From positions 1 to 64,000 of the forward strand of contig JAHFDN010000003.1 of assembly GCA_023248995.1 (NCBI GenBank): 64,000 nt of DNA, read 5' to 3'. This document shows, one piece after another, positions 7,884 to 18,320 of the stretch. Each line of letters begins with the position of its first letter. Within the stretch, counting starts at the first letter, position 1. Under the pieces are notes generated by a model. The model saw only the letters and a list, made by a program, of their open reading frames with translations, searched no databases and was not told the DNA's origin. The position numbers and the translations under genes were made by a program. The stretch comes from Candidatus Rokuibacteriota bacterium. GTDB taxonomy: Bacteria; Methylomirabilota; Methylomirabilia; Rokubacteriales; CSP1-6.

Positions 7884-8263
7884 GGGGAGCCGGTCGAAAG
7901 CGTGCGGACGTAGCGGATGAGGTCCTGGATCTCGGCGTCCGAGAGGTGGAAACCGAAGGCTGGCATCCCGGGTTTCCCCAGGGGGGCACCTCCCTGCTTG
8001 ACGACGTCGAACAGGTACCGGTCGGAGAAGGACCGCATGCGGCGGGGATCGGACAGGTCCCCGGGCCGGATCAGGAGCAGCGTCGCGCGCCAGGAGCCGT
8101 TTCCGTGCCCACCGTGGCAGGTGGCGCAGTGGGCGAGGTAGAGCCGCTCCCCGGGCGATGCGGTCGGAGGAGGAGAGGGCCCGGGCCAGAAGGTGGCGAG
8201 CACGATCAGGTTGAGGAGAACCACCCCGAGCGCCGCCAGGAGCAGGAGCCACCGCCGCGCCAT
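7748..8263 (-). CDS. Membrane-anchored c-type cytochrome
   Basis: A 171-residue monoheme cytochrome c. An N-terminal membrane segment (about 4-27) is followed by a haem-binding CATCH at about 46-50 and a distal Met candidate in GMPAFGFHLSDAEIQDLIRYVRTL. It should carry electrons on the periplasmic face. It starts four bases after the hydrolase stop and ends the long operon. The last 35-40 residues look unlike the family and are antisense to the gene at 7638, so the true stop or a frameshift near 7880 deserves checking. Confidence 0.75.
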   Translation of the reverse strand: MARRWLLLLAALGVVLLNLIVLATFWPGPSPPPTASPGERLYLAHCATCHGGHGNGSWRATLLLIRPGDLSDPRRMRSFSDRYLFDVVKQGGAPLGKPGMPAFGFHLSDAEIQDLIRYVRTLSTGSPHPLPKRWLSSSLSASFKPEKGDRFTTCSCRWSQAEHRITYTTSM

Positions 8264-8267
8264 CGTC

Positions 8268-9371
8268 CTATCGTCCCGCGGCGCGGCGCGTTCCGAGCAG
8301 ATCGTCGAGCAGGAGAACCAAGCGCTCGACGTCTCTCGCCTGGCGCAGTCGGGTGCGCCACCCCCCTTCGGACGGGAAGGCGTGGGTGAACCCGTCGAAG
8401 ATGACCAGGCGCCCTAGGTTGGGGGCCGCCCGCGCGAGCCGGGCGCTTTCTGTGTACGGGATCGAGTCGTCGTCCCGGCCGTGGGCGATGAAGAGCCGCG
8501 CCCTCACCCCTCCGATCGCGGTCGCGGGCGAAAGCCGCTCGAGGCGCTTTTGGATCCCTGGCGTCAGCGAGGCGAGCAAGTTGGGCACCCGGTCGCGCCG
8601 CCGGTTCTCCACGAGGGCCAGGAGCCGCCACCCCTCGGCCCCGAGCCTTCCCATCTCGGCCCTCACATCCTCGGCGGGATTGGCGAGCTTCCGGTCCGCA
8701 AGCTTCTGGAGGCGCTCGCGCTCCAGGGGGTCTCTCGCGTAGGGTGCGAGGGCCGCCAGGAGCTTCCAGCGATTTTGGGGCTGCTGGACGACCGCGCGCC
8801 AGCTGCTGTTCTCCTCGATGGAGCCGGTGGTGATGAACGCGATGACGTCGGCGAGGTGCCAGTAGCCGCCGAAGCTCCCCACAAGGTCAACCTGGTCGCG
8901 GATCGTCGGATCGGCGGCCGCTATGAGCGCCGGGCCGGCGCCGAAGGAGAAGCCGAGGACCCCGATGGGGTGCGGGGCCTCCGCGAGAAGGATCTGGACG
9001 GTTCTGACGATCGCGGCGATGTCGGACTCAGAGACGTGGAAGTCGCGGAGCCCCGGGAAGTCGGGAGCCAGCACCACGAAGCCGGCTCGCGCCAGGCTCC
9101 GGGCCAGGCGCTGGAAGGCCGGATGGTCCTTGCCGGTCCGGGAGAGGCCGGGGACCAGCAGGAGGCCGCCGCGCGCCCGGCTGGCGGGGCGGTAGACGTC
9201 GGCGGCGGTCCCGCCGACGCTGGTTCCCTCGCGGGTGACGTGGCCCATCGTCGGGACCCACCCGGGAGCGAGGAGGTCGAGCGCCAGGAGGTGGGCGTTC
9301 GCCAGCCGGTAGATTTTCGGAGCCCCCAGCAGGATGACGGCGGCCAGCGCCAGTGCCAGGGTGGGTTTCAT
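8268..9371 (-). CDS. Alpha/beta hydrolase with N-terminal signal anchor
   Basis: A 367-residue protein. A hydrophobic N-terminus (about 4-17) suggests a signal anchor. The nucleophile elbow GFSFGAG carries the serine, HGRDDDSIP supplies the acid region and DGFTHAF the histidine, a complete catalytic triad of the dienelactone hydrolase/esterase kind. GGLLLVPGLSRTG is the oxyanion region. Its ATG overlaps the livF stop (ATGA), so it is translated with the importer genes. It may cleave an ester or lactone taken up by them; the substrate is unknown. Confidence 0.75.
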   Translation of the reverse strand: MKPTLALALAAVILLGAPKIYRLANAHLLALDLLAPGWVPTMGHVTREGTSVGGTAADVYRPASRARGGLLLVPGLSRTGKDHPAFQRLARSLARAGFVVLAPDFPGLRDFHVSESDIAAIVRTVQILLAEAPHPIGVLGFSFGAGPALIAAADPTIRDQVDLVGSFGGYWHLADVIAFITTGSIEENSSWRAVVQQPQNRWKLLAALAPYARDPLERERLQKLADRKLANPAEDVRAEMGRLGAEGWRLLALVENRRRDRVPNLLASLTPGIQKRLERLSPATAIGGVRARLFIAHGRDDDSIPYTESARLARAAPNLGRLVIFDGFTHAFPSEGGWRTRLRQARDVERLVLLLDDLLGTRRAAGR

Positions 9372-10102
9372 CGCTCCACGTCCGGCGTGAGTTCGAGAAG
9401 GGCCCGACGGAGGCGCTCGTCCCGCAGCAGGCCTGGACCCGACCCCGACAGCGTCACGCGACCTTCCTCGAGCAGGTAGGCGCGATCGGCGAGGCGGAGG
9501 AGCCGGCGGACGTGCTGTCCGGCGGCCAGGATGGTCATCCCCCGAGCGGTCAGCTCGCCGAGGGCCTCGGAGAAGCGGCGGGTGACGGGCGGCGCGAGGC
9601 CGAGAAACGGATCGTCCAGGCAGAGCAGCCGAGGATATGTCATGAGCGCCCGCGCCAGGGCCAGCATCTGCTGCTCGCCTCCCGAGAGGTCCCCGGCGGC
9701 GACCGATTGTCTCTGCTGGAGCGTCGGGAAGAGTCCGAAGATCAGGCGGAGGGTCTCCTCCTGCCGGGCGCGGGCCCGCGGCAGGAACGCACCCAGCTCG
9801 AGATTCTCCCTGACCGTCAGCGGGACGAAGAGCCGCCTCCCTTCGGGGACGAGCGCGACGCCCCGGGCGGCGATCGCGTAGGGCGTGAGGCCGTCAATGC
9901 GCTCACCGTCGAGCCGCACGGTGCCGGCCCTCGCGGGGACGAGCCCGCAGAGCGTCTTGAGGAGCGTGGACTTCCCGGCTCCGTTGGGCCCGACGAGCGC
10001 GACGACCTCGCCGGCCCGCACCTCCAGCGAGCAGTCCTTGAGGATGGTCAGGTCGTTGTAGCCGGCCTCGATCCCGCCCACGTCCAGGAGAGGTGGCGTC
10101 AC
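9368..10102 (-). CDS. livF: Branched-chain/amide-type ABC importer ATPase, LivF type
   Basis: A 244-residue ATPase with Walker A GPNGAGKST, signature LSGGEQQML and Walker B LLCLDDPFLGL. The GTG start at 10102 overlaps the livG stop (GTGA); longer forms of the frame run through livG and are not real. LivF pairs with LivG to power uptake of branched-chain amino acids or, in many soil bacteria, amides and aromatic acids. Walker B ends DD rather than the usual DE at the catalytic position, which is odd for a LivF and could lower hydrolysis. Confidence 0.88.
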   Translation of the reverse strand: MTPPLLDVGGIEAGYNDLTILKDCSLEVRAGEVVALVGPNGAGKSTLLKTLCGLVPARAGTVRLDGERIDGLTPYAIAARGVALVPEGRRLFVPLTVRENLELGAFLPRARARQEETLRLIFGLFPTLQQRQSVAAGDLSGGEQQMLALARALMTYPRLLCLDDPFLGLAPPVTRRFSEALGELTARGMTILAAGQHVRRLLRLADRAYLLEEGRVTLSGSGPGLLRDERLRRALLELTPDVER

Positions 10103-10833
10103 GGCTCGTCGTCCTCCCCGAGATAGGCTTCCACCAGTCGGGTCGAAGCGAGGACCTGCTCGGGGCGTCCGTCGGCCACGACCGTCCCCTGATCCAGGAC
10201 GAGGAGGCGATCGGCGACCCGGGAGAGCACGCGCGCGGAGTGCTCGATGGCGAAAATCGTGAGCCCCTCCCCGCGGAGCTGCCCGTAAAAGCCCATGACC
10301 TCCTCGCGTCCCCTGGGCGAGAGCCCGGAGGCCAGCTCGTCGAGGAGGAGCAGGGTCGGACGGGTGGAGAGCGCCATCGCCAGCTCCAGCCGCTTTCGCT
10401 CGCCGAGGGAGAGCTCGCCGGCGGTGGCCCTCGCCTTGTCGAGGAGCCCCACGGTGGCCAGGAGTCTCTCGACCTCGCGCCGACGCTCCAAAGCCGCACG
10501 CGGGCCCCGCCGGGCGCGGAAGGTCACGCCGACCAGCACGTTGTCCCAGACGGTCGAGTGGGCGAAGGGGCGCGCGATCTGAAAGGTGCGACCGATGCCG
10601 AGACGGGAGATTTCCCACGGCGGAAGCGTCGTCAGCCGGGCGCCGTCGAACCGGGCCTCGCCCGTGGTCGGACGCAAGAGTCCCGACAGGATGTTGAAGA
10701 GCGTGGTCTTGCCCGATCCGTTGGGGCCGAGCAGGCCCACCACCTGGCGGGCCTCGATGGCGATGTCCACGCCGCGGAGGGCCTGGAGCCCGCCGAAGGC
10801 CATGGAGAGCCCGCGCGCTTCAAGCAGCGCCAT
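10099..10833 (-). CDS. livG: Branched-chain/amide-type ABC importer ATPase, LivG type
   Basis: A 244-residue ATPase: Walker A GPNGSGKTT, signature LSLGERKRLELA, Walker B LLLLDELASGL. It is the partner of the LivF ATPase encoded next. Its start lies inside the end of livM (14-base overlap), showing tight coupling. Relative to the family it is slightly short, but all nucleotide-binding motifs are present. Confidence 0.88.
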   Translation of the reverse strand: MALLEARGLSMAFGGLQALRGVDIAIEARQVVGLLGPNGSGKTTLFNILSGLLRPTTGEARFDGARLTTLPPWEISRLGIGRTFQIARPFAHSTVWDNVLVGVTFRARRGPRAALERRREVERLLATVGLLDKARATAGELSLGERKRLELAMALSTRPTLLLLDELASGLSPRGREEVMGFYGQLRGEGLTIFAIEHSARVLSRVADRLLVLDQGTVVADGRPEQVLASTRLVEAYLGEDDEP

Positions 10834-11773
10834 GTCGCCTCCTCCTGAAAAGGGTCCCGAGACCTCCCGGGGCGTACAGGGCGACCACGATCAGCGCGAG
10901 GGCGTACGGGAGCTGGTGGAACGCCGGGACGTAGGGGTGGAGGAAGAGCTCGCTCGCCAGGTAGAGACCCAGTGCCGCGCCGGCGGGGCCCAGGAGCGTG
11001 CCGACGCCCCCGAAGGTCGCCATCACCAGCGGGAGGATCGAGAAGTGGAGGCTGAAGACGAGGTCCGGCTCCACCACGCGCACCGTGTGGACGTAGAGCC
11101 CGCCCGCGAGCGCGCTCCAGAAACCGGACAGCCCGAAGGCGAGGAGTTTCCAGGGCAGGGGGTGAACACCGAGCAGGCCGGCCCGCTCCTCCTCTTCCCT
11201 GATCGCCGCCAAGGCCAGCCCGAGCCGCGAGCGGAGGATCCCGGCGAACACCGCCAGGACCGACGCGAGAAGCGCGAGCGACAGGTAGTAACCCCCGGCG
11301 CGGCCTCCGCTCACGTCTGGGGAGGGCCAGGGGAGCGTGGGGAGCGCAGGGATGCCGATCAGGCCGGCGCCCCCGCCCGTGACCTCGTCCCAGTTCTGGG
11401 CGATCGCGCGCCACATCTCGGCGTAGGCCAGGGTGGCCAGGGCGAGGGAAGCGCCCTGGAGCCGCCCGGAGGCCAAGCCGATGATGACCGCCCCCGCCGC
11501 CCCCAGGCCCCCGCCGAGAGCGATGGCCGCCCAGGGAGAGAGGCCGTGGAGCGACGCGAGCGCGGCGCCGTAGCCGCCGAGACCGACGAAGGCGGCATGC
11601 CCGAAGGAGACCTGGCCGGCGTAGGCGAGGATGTTCCATGAGGTGGCCAGCGTGCCGAAGAGGAGCCCGGTGGAAACCAGGTAGAGGTAGTAGGGATGAA
11701 AGCCCGAGAGCGGCGGGAGGAGGATCAGCGCCAGCCCGACGAGGCCCGTGGCGATAAGCCCCCCTCGCGGCAT
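10820..11773 (-). CDS. livM: Branched-chain/amide-type ABC importer permease, LivM type
   Basis: A 317-residue integral membrane protein with about 9-10 hydrophobic segments and the LivM signatures NILAYAGQVSFGHAAFVGLG and the coupling-helix region AIREEEERAGLLGV. The ATG at 11773 overlaps the livH stop (ATGA), which fixes the start; frames running further upstream lie in livH. With LivH it forms the membrane channel. Confidence 0.88.
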   Translation of the reverse strand: MPRGGLIATGLVGLALILLPPLSGFHPYYLYLVSTGLLFGTLATSWNILAYAGQVSFGHAAFVGLGGYGAALASLHGLSPWAAIALGGGLGAAGAVIIGLASGRLQGASLALATLAYAEMWRAIAQNWDEVTGGGAGLIGIPALPTLPWPSPDVSGGRAGGYYLSLALLASVLAVFAGILRSRLGLALAAIREEEERAGLLGVHPLPWKLLAFGLSGFWSALAGGLYVHTVRVVEPDLVFSLHFSILPLVMATFGGVGTLLGPAGAALGLYLASELFLHPYVPAFHQLPYALALIVVALYAPGGLGTLFRRRRHGAA

Positions 11774-12642
11774 CAGCGGCTCCGGCGAGGGACCAGCCCG
11801 CCCGCGCGGGCCAAGAGCGTCCCCAGCAGCATCAGCGCGACGATCAGCTCGCGCCAGCGCGGACCGCTCCAGAGGAGGGTCAGTGTCTCGACCACGCCGA
11901 GCAGGATCCCCGCCCCCAGCACGCTCCGGGCATGCCCCGCGCCCGACCAGATCGTCAGGACGATCGCCAGGAGCGTAAGCTCGGCGCCGCCCGACGGGGA
12001 CAGGTAGTGGAGGGTGGCGAAGAGGACGCCGACGCCGCCACTCAGGGCGAAGGCGAGGAGGAACGTCGACTGGGTCGCCTGGTCCACGTTGATCCCGAGG
12101 AGCGCGGCCGCCTCCCGGTCCACGCTGGTGGCGCGGACGGCCCGGCCCCAGCGGGAGTGTCCGAGTGCCACATGGAGGCTGCCGACCGCGGCCAGGGCTA
12201 GGCCGGCCACGAGGAGCCTTCCCCGGTTCAGCGTGAGCCCGCCGAGAGAGACGGAAGCCGTCAGCGCCTCGCTCGCGATCAGGCGATACTCGCCCGGCCA
12301 GAGCGCCAGCATGCCGTTCTGGAGGAACAGGGAGAGGCCGAACGTGAGCACGAGGCTCGAGAGTTCCTTCGGCTCGCGAAGGCGCTGGAAGAGCCACTGC
12401 CAGCCGAGCGCCAGCGGGAGGAGTGCCGCTGCCGCGACCGGCACGAGGAACAGCGGGTGAAGGCCCGAGCCGATCCAGAGCCAGTAGCCCAGGTAGCCGC
12501 CCAGGATGATCAGATCTCCGTGGGTGAGATTGAGCGCCCGCGTCACGCTCCGGATCATCGAGAAGCCCAGCGCCATCAGGGCGTAGAAGCACCCCAGCAG
12601 CACCCCGGCGACGATCGCGTGGGCCAGAGTGGTCGGCGACAC
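11773..12642 (-). CDS. livH: Branched-chain/amide-type ABC importer permease, LivH type
   Basis: A 289-residue permease starting at GTG 12642. GVLLGCFYALMALGFSMI and LNLTHGDLIILGGYLGYW are typical LivH N-terminal sequences, and a later segment, REAAALLGINVDQ, is the coupling helix. The gene lies 20 bases after the binding-protein stop. The next permease overlaps its stop. Confidence 0.87.
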   Translation of the reverse strand: MSPTTLAHAIVAGVLLGCFYALMALGFSMIRSVTRALNLTHGDLIILGGYLGYWLWIGSGLHPLFLVPVAAAALLPLALGWQWLFQRLREPKELSSLVLTFGLSLFLQNGMLALWPGEYRLIASEALTASVSLGGLTLNRGRLLVAGLALAAVGSLHVALGHSRWGRAVRATSVDREAAALLGINVDQATQSTFLLAFALSGGVGVLFATLHYLSPSGGAELTLLAIVLTIWSGAGHARSVLGAGILLGVVETLTLLWSGPRWRELIVALMLLGTLLARAGGLVPRRSR

Positions 12643-12662
12643 CCGGGGACTCGAAAGGAGGG

Positions 12663-13835
12663 CTACCGGGCGGGGTAACGGGCGCCGGCGGTGGCGCGCT
12701 CCCGGGGATAGACCACCACGTAGCGCCCGCGCTGGATCTGGATCACCACTCGCTCGTAGAAGAGCGGGTCGCCGTTGTCGTCGAACTTCACCCGGCCGAG
12801 CGGCGTCTCGACGTCCGATCGGACCAGGGCCTCTCTGAGAGCCTCTCCCGTGAGCGGCTTGCCGCCGGCTACCACCGCCTCGATCGCCCGGAGGAGCGTC
12901 CGGGCAGCCGCATAGCCGTGCATGGCCAGCGGCGCCGGCTCCCGTCCGACGCGTCTCAGGAAGGCTTCCGTGAAGGCCTGGGAGTCCTTCGCGTTTCCGC
13001 CGACGTACACGCCGGGCTGCCACGCCGTCGTCCCGTACAGCCCCTCGCTGGCGGATCCCAGCTCCCGGATCACGCCCGGGAATTCCATGCCGAAGGCGCC
13101 CAGGAACGCTTTGGGCGCGACCCCGGCCTGCGCCATCTGACGGACGAGCAGGAGGTGGTCGGCGAAGAAGGTGTCGGAGAGCAGGACGTCGGCGCCCCGA
13201 TCCCTCACGCGCGCCAGGAGCGGCGCGAAGTCCGAGAGTCCCGGGGCGAACGGCTCGAACACCGACACCCTCACCGCCGCCTGCTCGAGCGCCTCCTTCT
13301 GGCGCCGGGCGAGCTGGCTGGCCCCCGGCGTGGAGGAGTAGAGGATGGCCACGTTCCGGGCCCGGAAGACCTCGAGCACGATGCCGGTGGTCACTTTCGC
13401 GTATGAAGCGAGGCTCGAGATCCGGAAGAAAAAGCGGTTGCCGCGAAGGGCGAGCCGCTCGTCCAGGGACGCCGTCGCCAGATAGGGGATCCTCGAGCGA
13501 TCGGCGACCTCGCTGACCGGCCCCACCAGGCTGTCACCGTAGCCGCCGATCAGCGCCACCGCCCTCTGATGGGATGCGAGCTCTTCGGCGGCGGCGATGG
13601 CGCGCTCCGGCTTTCCCTCGTCGTCACGGGAGAGCAGCGCGACGAGGCGGCCGCCGATGCCGCCCCGCGCGTTCGTCTCCTCCAGGGCGAGCCGGATTCC
13701 CTCGTGCACCGCCGTGCCCTGGACCGCCAGCACCCCTGTACGGGAGTTGATCTCTCCGATCGTGATCGGCTCGGCCGCCCAGGCGCCTCCCACGGTCCCG
13801 ACGAGGGCCGGGATGAGCCACGCGAGCCGGAGCAC
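12663..13835 (-). CDS. Periplasmic binding protein, LivJ/LivK type
   Basis: A 390-residue type I periplasmic binding protein. A signal peptide (LAWLIPALVGTVGGAWA, cut near 21) precedes ITIGEINSRTGVLAVQGTAVHEGIRLALEE, the usual start of the family. It should capture the ligand for the LivHMGF importer. It starts 14 bases after the stop of the upstream sugar-type ATPase, with no promoter between them, so both importers appear to share one message. The ligand is unknown; this family binds amino acids, amides, urea or aromatic acids. Confidence 0.85.
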   Translation of the reverse strand: MLRLAWLIPALVGTVGGAWAAEPITIGEINSRTGVLAVQGTAVHEGIRLALEETNARGGIGGRLVALLSRDDEGKPERAIAAAEELASHQRAVALIGGYGDSLVGPVSEVADRSRIPYLATASLDERLALRGNRFFFRISSLASYAKVTTGIVLEVFRARNVAILYSSTPGASQLARRQKEALEQAAVRVSVFEPFAPGLSDFAPLLARVRDRGADVLLSDTFFADHLLLVRQMAQAGVAPKAFLGAFGMEFPGVIRELGSASEGLYGTTAWQPGVYVGGNAKDSQAFTEAFLRRVGREPAPLAMHGYAAARTLLRAIEAVVAGGKPLTGEALREALVRSDVETPLGRVKFDDNGDPLFYERVVIQIQRGRYVVVYPRERATAGARYPAR

Positions 13836-13849
13836 GGAAGCAAGGCGGA

Positions 13850-14941
<1,092 letters not shown>

Positions 14942-14955
14942 CGTGGGTCTCCCCT

Positions 14956-15807
14956 CTATCCTTTGACGGAGCCGGTGAGGCCCGCCACGTAGTGCTCGAC
15001 GAAGAAGGAGTAAATGAACGCCACGGGGACCGACCCCAGCAGTGCTCCCGCCATGAGCTGGCCCCAAAAGTAGATGTCGCCACGGATGAGCTCGGAGACG
15101 ACCCCCACGGGCACGGTCTTGCGCTCCGGGGACGACAGGAAGATGAGGGCGTAGATGAACTCGTTCCAGGAGAGGGTGAACGCGAAGATGCCAGCGGAGA
15201 GGATGCCCGGCACGGCGATGGGGAAGATGATACGGACCATCGCGCCGAACCGCGAGGCCCCGTCGATCCGGGCGCACTCTTCGAGCTCCTTCGGGATCGT
15301 CTTGAAGTAACCCATGAGGAGCCAGGTGCAGAACGGGATGAGAAAGGTCGGGTAGGTGAGGATCAGCGCCCACGGGGTATTGCCCAGGTGGAAATTCCTG
15401 ACGATGTCAGCGAGAGGGATGAAGAGGAGTGTGGGCGGCACGAGGTACGTGACGAAGATGGACGTGCCGAGCAGTCCGGCCATGGGGAAGCGGAGTCGCG
15501 CCAGGGCATAGCCCGCCAGAAGGCCGCAGGCCAGCGAGATGCCGGTGGAGACGATGGCGATGAAGAACGTGTTCCAGAGCCAGCGGGGGAACGTCGTCCG
15601 GGCCAGGAGATCCTGGACGTGCGCCAAGGTCGGCTGGAGCGTCCAGAATGGGGTGTTATTGACAGCGCGCCAGGAGCGGTAGAGCTCGGCGTCTGGGCGG
15701 ACCGCAGTGATCAACATCCAGTAGAAGGGGAAGAGGGTGCCGATGATGAACAACGTCAAGGGGATGTAGAAGTACACCCATTTCTTCCAGTGCCGCTCGA
15801 TGACCAT
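14956..15807 (-). CDS. CUT1-family ABC permease, MalG/UgpE type
   Basis: A 283-residue permease with six hydrophobic segments. The coupling motif is EECARIDGASRFGAMVRIIFPIAVPG, typical of binding-protein-dependent transporters. Start ATG 15807 overlaps the stop of the first permease (ATGA), indicating coupled translation. It pairs with the permease encoded just before it to form the channel. Confidence 0.88.
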   Translation of the reverse strand: MVIERHWKKWVYFYIPLTLFIIGTLFPFYWMLITAVRPDAELYRSWRAVNNTPFWTLQPTLAHVQDLLARTTFPRWLWNTFFIAIVSTGISLACGLLAGYALARLRFPMAGLLGTSIFVTYLVPPTLLFIPLADIVRNFHLGNTPWALILTYPTFLIPFCTWLLMGYFKTIPKELEECARIDGASRFGAMVRIIFPIAVPGILSAGIFAFTLSWNEFIYALIFLSSPERKTVPVGVVSELIRGDIYFWGQLMAGALLGSVPVAFIYSFFVEHYVAGLTGSVKG

Positions 15808-16727
15808 CAGGCCCCCTCCAGCCGCCGGAGGTAACGGAGCTGGATCCAAACCACTGCGAGGAGCACCGGAAACATGAAGAGGGAGATCGCCGCTCCCTCC
15901 CCCAGGAGGCCGGTAGCCACGCCTATCTGGTAGGCGTACGTCGCCAGCAGGTGGGTCGAGTTCGCTGGACCGCCTCCCGTCAGGACGTAGATGAGCTGGA
16001 AGTCGGAGAACGTCTGAATGATCGAAAAGACTACGACGACGATGGTGACCGGCTTGAGCAGCGGCCAGGTCACGTGCCAGAAGCGCTGCCACGCATTGGC
16101 CCCGTCGAGCGATGCCGCCTCCTGGAGGTCGGGGTTGATAGTCTGGAGCCCCGCCAGCAGCGTGATGGCGAAGAAGGGCATGCCGCGCCAGGTATTCACC
16201 ACGATCGCGCACCAGAGGGCCCAGGTCCCGTCCGACAGGAACGGCAGCTTCGTGACGATGAGCCCGGTCCTGTACAGCAGCCAGTTGAGGACGCTGAAGG
16301 TGGGGTCGAACATCCAGCGCCACGCGAAGGTGGAGAGCACCGTGGGGATGATGAACGGGAGCAACATAGCGGCCCGGACGAACCGCTTGCCGCGGAAGTG
16401 GCGGTTAAGCAGGAGCGCCAACCACATGCCGAGGGCCAGCTTGAAGATGGTGGCCCAGAACGTGTAGACGAAGGTGTTCTGAAAGGTAGTCTGGAAGATG
16501 GAATCGTTCCAGGCCTTGAGGAAATTCTGGAGGCCGACGAAGCGACCCGGATTGCCCACGCTCGTGCTGCTGAGCGAGAGCCACACGCCCATGACGAACG
16601 GGTAGGCGATAAACACGGCGAGGATGAGGACGGCGGGGGCGAGGAGGACGGCCGCCAGGGCCCGCTCGTTATCCAGGAGGCGCGCAAGGACGGGTTGCTG
16701 GACGTCGCGGGGACGGAGAAGCGCCAC
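15807..16727 (-). CDS. CUT1-family ABC permease, MalF/UgpA type
   Basis: About 306 residues from GTG 16727, which has a weak GGAG upstream; a GTG at 16775 would add 16 residues but has no ribosome site. Six hydrophobic segments and EAASLDGANAWQRFWHVTWP (coupling motif) identify the class. Frames upstream of this belong to the binding-protein gene. It forms the membrane channel with the MalG-type partner. Confidence 0.82.
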   Translation of the reverse strand: MALLRPRDVQQPVLARLLDNERALAAVLLAPAVLILAVFIAYPFVMGVWLSLSSTSVGNPGRFVGLQNFLKAWNDSIFQTTFQNTFVYTFWATIFKLALGMWLALLLNRHFRGKRFVRAAMLLPFIIPTVLSTFAWRWMFDPTFSVLNWLLYRTGLIVTKLPFLSDGTWALWCAIVVNTWRGMPFFAITLLAGLQTINPDLQEAASLDGANAWQRFWHVTWPLLKPVTIVVVVFSIIQTFSDFQLIYVLTGGGPANSTHLLATYAYQIGVATGLLGEGAAISLFMFPVLLAVVWIQLRYLRRLEGA

Positions 16728-16810
16728 CTCTACTCCGGTGGCGCCTCCCGATCCCCCTCGGATGGCCTTATTCACATCGAGCCCGTAACCCGCGAGGGAA
16801 ACGGCGTGGT

Positions 16811-18175
16811 CTAGCCCTCGTAGATCTTCTTGAGCTCGCCCTCCGCCCACCTGACGGCGTCCTCGGCTTTCATGCCCTGGACGGCCCTTGCAAACATGTC
16901 CACGACGACGTACTTGGTGTAGGACTCGGTCGCTTTGGCGGTGGCGGGGCCTGCATGGCCGAGCATCAGGGTGTTCCGGGCGGCCTGCCGGAAGATCCGG
17001 AGAGGTTTGTCGACCTTGGACCACAGCGCGTGCTCCTCCCAGACCTTGGTCGAACCGACGCTGTAGGCCCCGTTAGCCTCGAACCACTTCTCAAAATTCT
17101 CCTTCTGGTGGAGCCACTTGAGGAAGTCCTTGGCGGGCTTCTGGTTCTTTGAGTACTTCATCACGGCGTGCTGTAACGGGTAGTAGAGCGAGAACCGGCC
17201 GGCCGGCCCGGCGGGGAGCAGCGCCTCATGCTCGATGTCCTGGACCATCGGCTCGCCCTTCTCGTCCTTGATCTTGTCCTTCTGGCGCTTCGCCACGATG
17301 TAGATGGACGCGCCATTCAGCGTGGCGCTGAGCTCGCCGGCGTGGAAAGCCCGGTTGTTGTTCGTGTCGTCCCAGGCCAACCCGCCCTCGTCGCAGGCGT
17401 CCTTCCAGAAGGCCTGCATAAACTTGACCGACTCCACCGCGCCCTTGGAGTTGATGACGACCTTCTTCCCGCTCTTGTCCGTCTCGAGGCCGCCGAAGTC
17501 CCAGAGGAGTGGGTAGGCAAAGGTTGGCGGATCGGCGAAGCTGTGTCCGAGCGCCTGGCCAACGGGCCTGCCCTTTGCCTTCAGCTTCTTCCCGACTTGG
17601 CGCCACTCGTCCCACGTCTTCGGGAACGCCGTTACCCCGATCTCCGCGTGCCAGGAGCGGCGATAGGCAATGGCGTTCCCGACGATGCTGTGGGGAACCG
17701 CGAGCCACTTGCCCCCGACCTTGGCAGCGGAGTTGAAGACGTCGTAGAACCCCCCCTGGGCCTTGCCGATCGGCTCGGCCACGTCCGACAGGTCCACGAT
17801 GCCGCCGGCGTAGAGATGCGGCCAGTTCCAGAGCATCTGGATGATGTCCGCGCCGGAGCCTGACTGGATGGCCGCGGTGATCCGGGGCTGGAGGTCGTTG
17901 GCGTTGATGAACTCGAAGGTGACCTCGGCGCCGAGGGCCTTGCTGGCCTCGGGAGCCTGGCGCCTCAGCTCGACGTCGGCCTCGGGAATGAAGTCGTTCC
18001 ACCGGACGATGTGGAGCTTCGTCCCCTGGGCGTAGGCGGGGGCCCTTTTTGCGGCCAGGATGCCCTCCAGCCCACCTGCGGCGGCGGCGAGACCGACCGC
18101 GCCGCTCACCTTGATGAAGGTCCTTCGGTCAACTGCTGGGATCGGGGTCTTTTCGGCATCGAGTGTGTCCATCAC
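16811..18175 (-). CDS. Extracellular solute-binding protein family 1 (sugar type), Tat-exported
   Basis: A 454-residue binding protein. The N-terminus has a twin-arginine signal (DRRTFIKVSGAVGLAAAAGG), so it is probably folded before export. The mature part begins KLHIVRWNDFIPEADVELRRQ and follows the family 1 pattern of sugar-binding proteins. AAGGAGG lies before the ATG. It is the first gene of the long operon whose promoter is at 18292-18320. The ligand is unknown. Confidence 0.88.
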   Translation of the reverse strand: MMDTLDAEKTPIPAVDRRTFIKVSGAVGLAAAAGGLEGILAAKRAPAYAQGTKLHIVRWNDFIPEADVELRRQAPEASKALGAEVTFEFINANDLQPRITAAIQSGSGADIIQMLWNWPHLYAGGIVDLSDVAEPIGKAQGGFYDVFNSAAKVGGKWLAVPHSIVGNAIAYRRSWHAEIGVTAFPKTWDEWRQVGKKLKAKGRPVGQALGHSFADPPTFAYPLLWDFGGLETDKSGKKVVINSKGAVESVKFMQAFWKDACDEGGLAWDDTNNNRAFHAGELSATLNGASIYIVAKRQKDKIKDEKGEPMVQDIEHEALLPAGPAGRFSLYYPLQHAVMKYSKNQKPAKDFLKWLHQKENFEKWFEANGAYSVGSTKVWEEHALWSKVDKPLRIFRQAARNTLMLGHAGPATAKATESYTKYVVVDMFARAVQGMKAEDAVRWAEGELKKIYEG

Positions 18176-18291
18176 GTCCTCCTTACCGTCTGAACTGGGT
18201 CGGGTTCCCGGCAGTTCCCATGCGGGTCCTCCTGAAGGGCGTCACGCGCTCAAGGGATGAGAGCGGTTTCCGGTCCCTAAGTGTGACCGCA

Positions 18292-18320
18292 CCTATAGCA
18301 CCGAAGGCAGGGCGTGTCAA
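18292..18320 (-). promoter_or_regulatory. Strong promoter of the composite importer operon
   Basis: Reading the reverse strand, TTGACA (18315-18320) is followed after exactly 17 bases by TATAGG (18292-18297). The start site would be near 18285, giving a leader of about 110 bases before the binding-protein ATG. The -35 overlaps the last bases of the MFS gene. The next ten genes are tightly spaced with no second promoter obvious. Confidence 0.7.
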
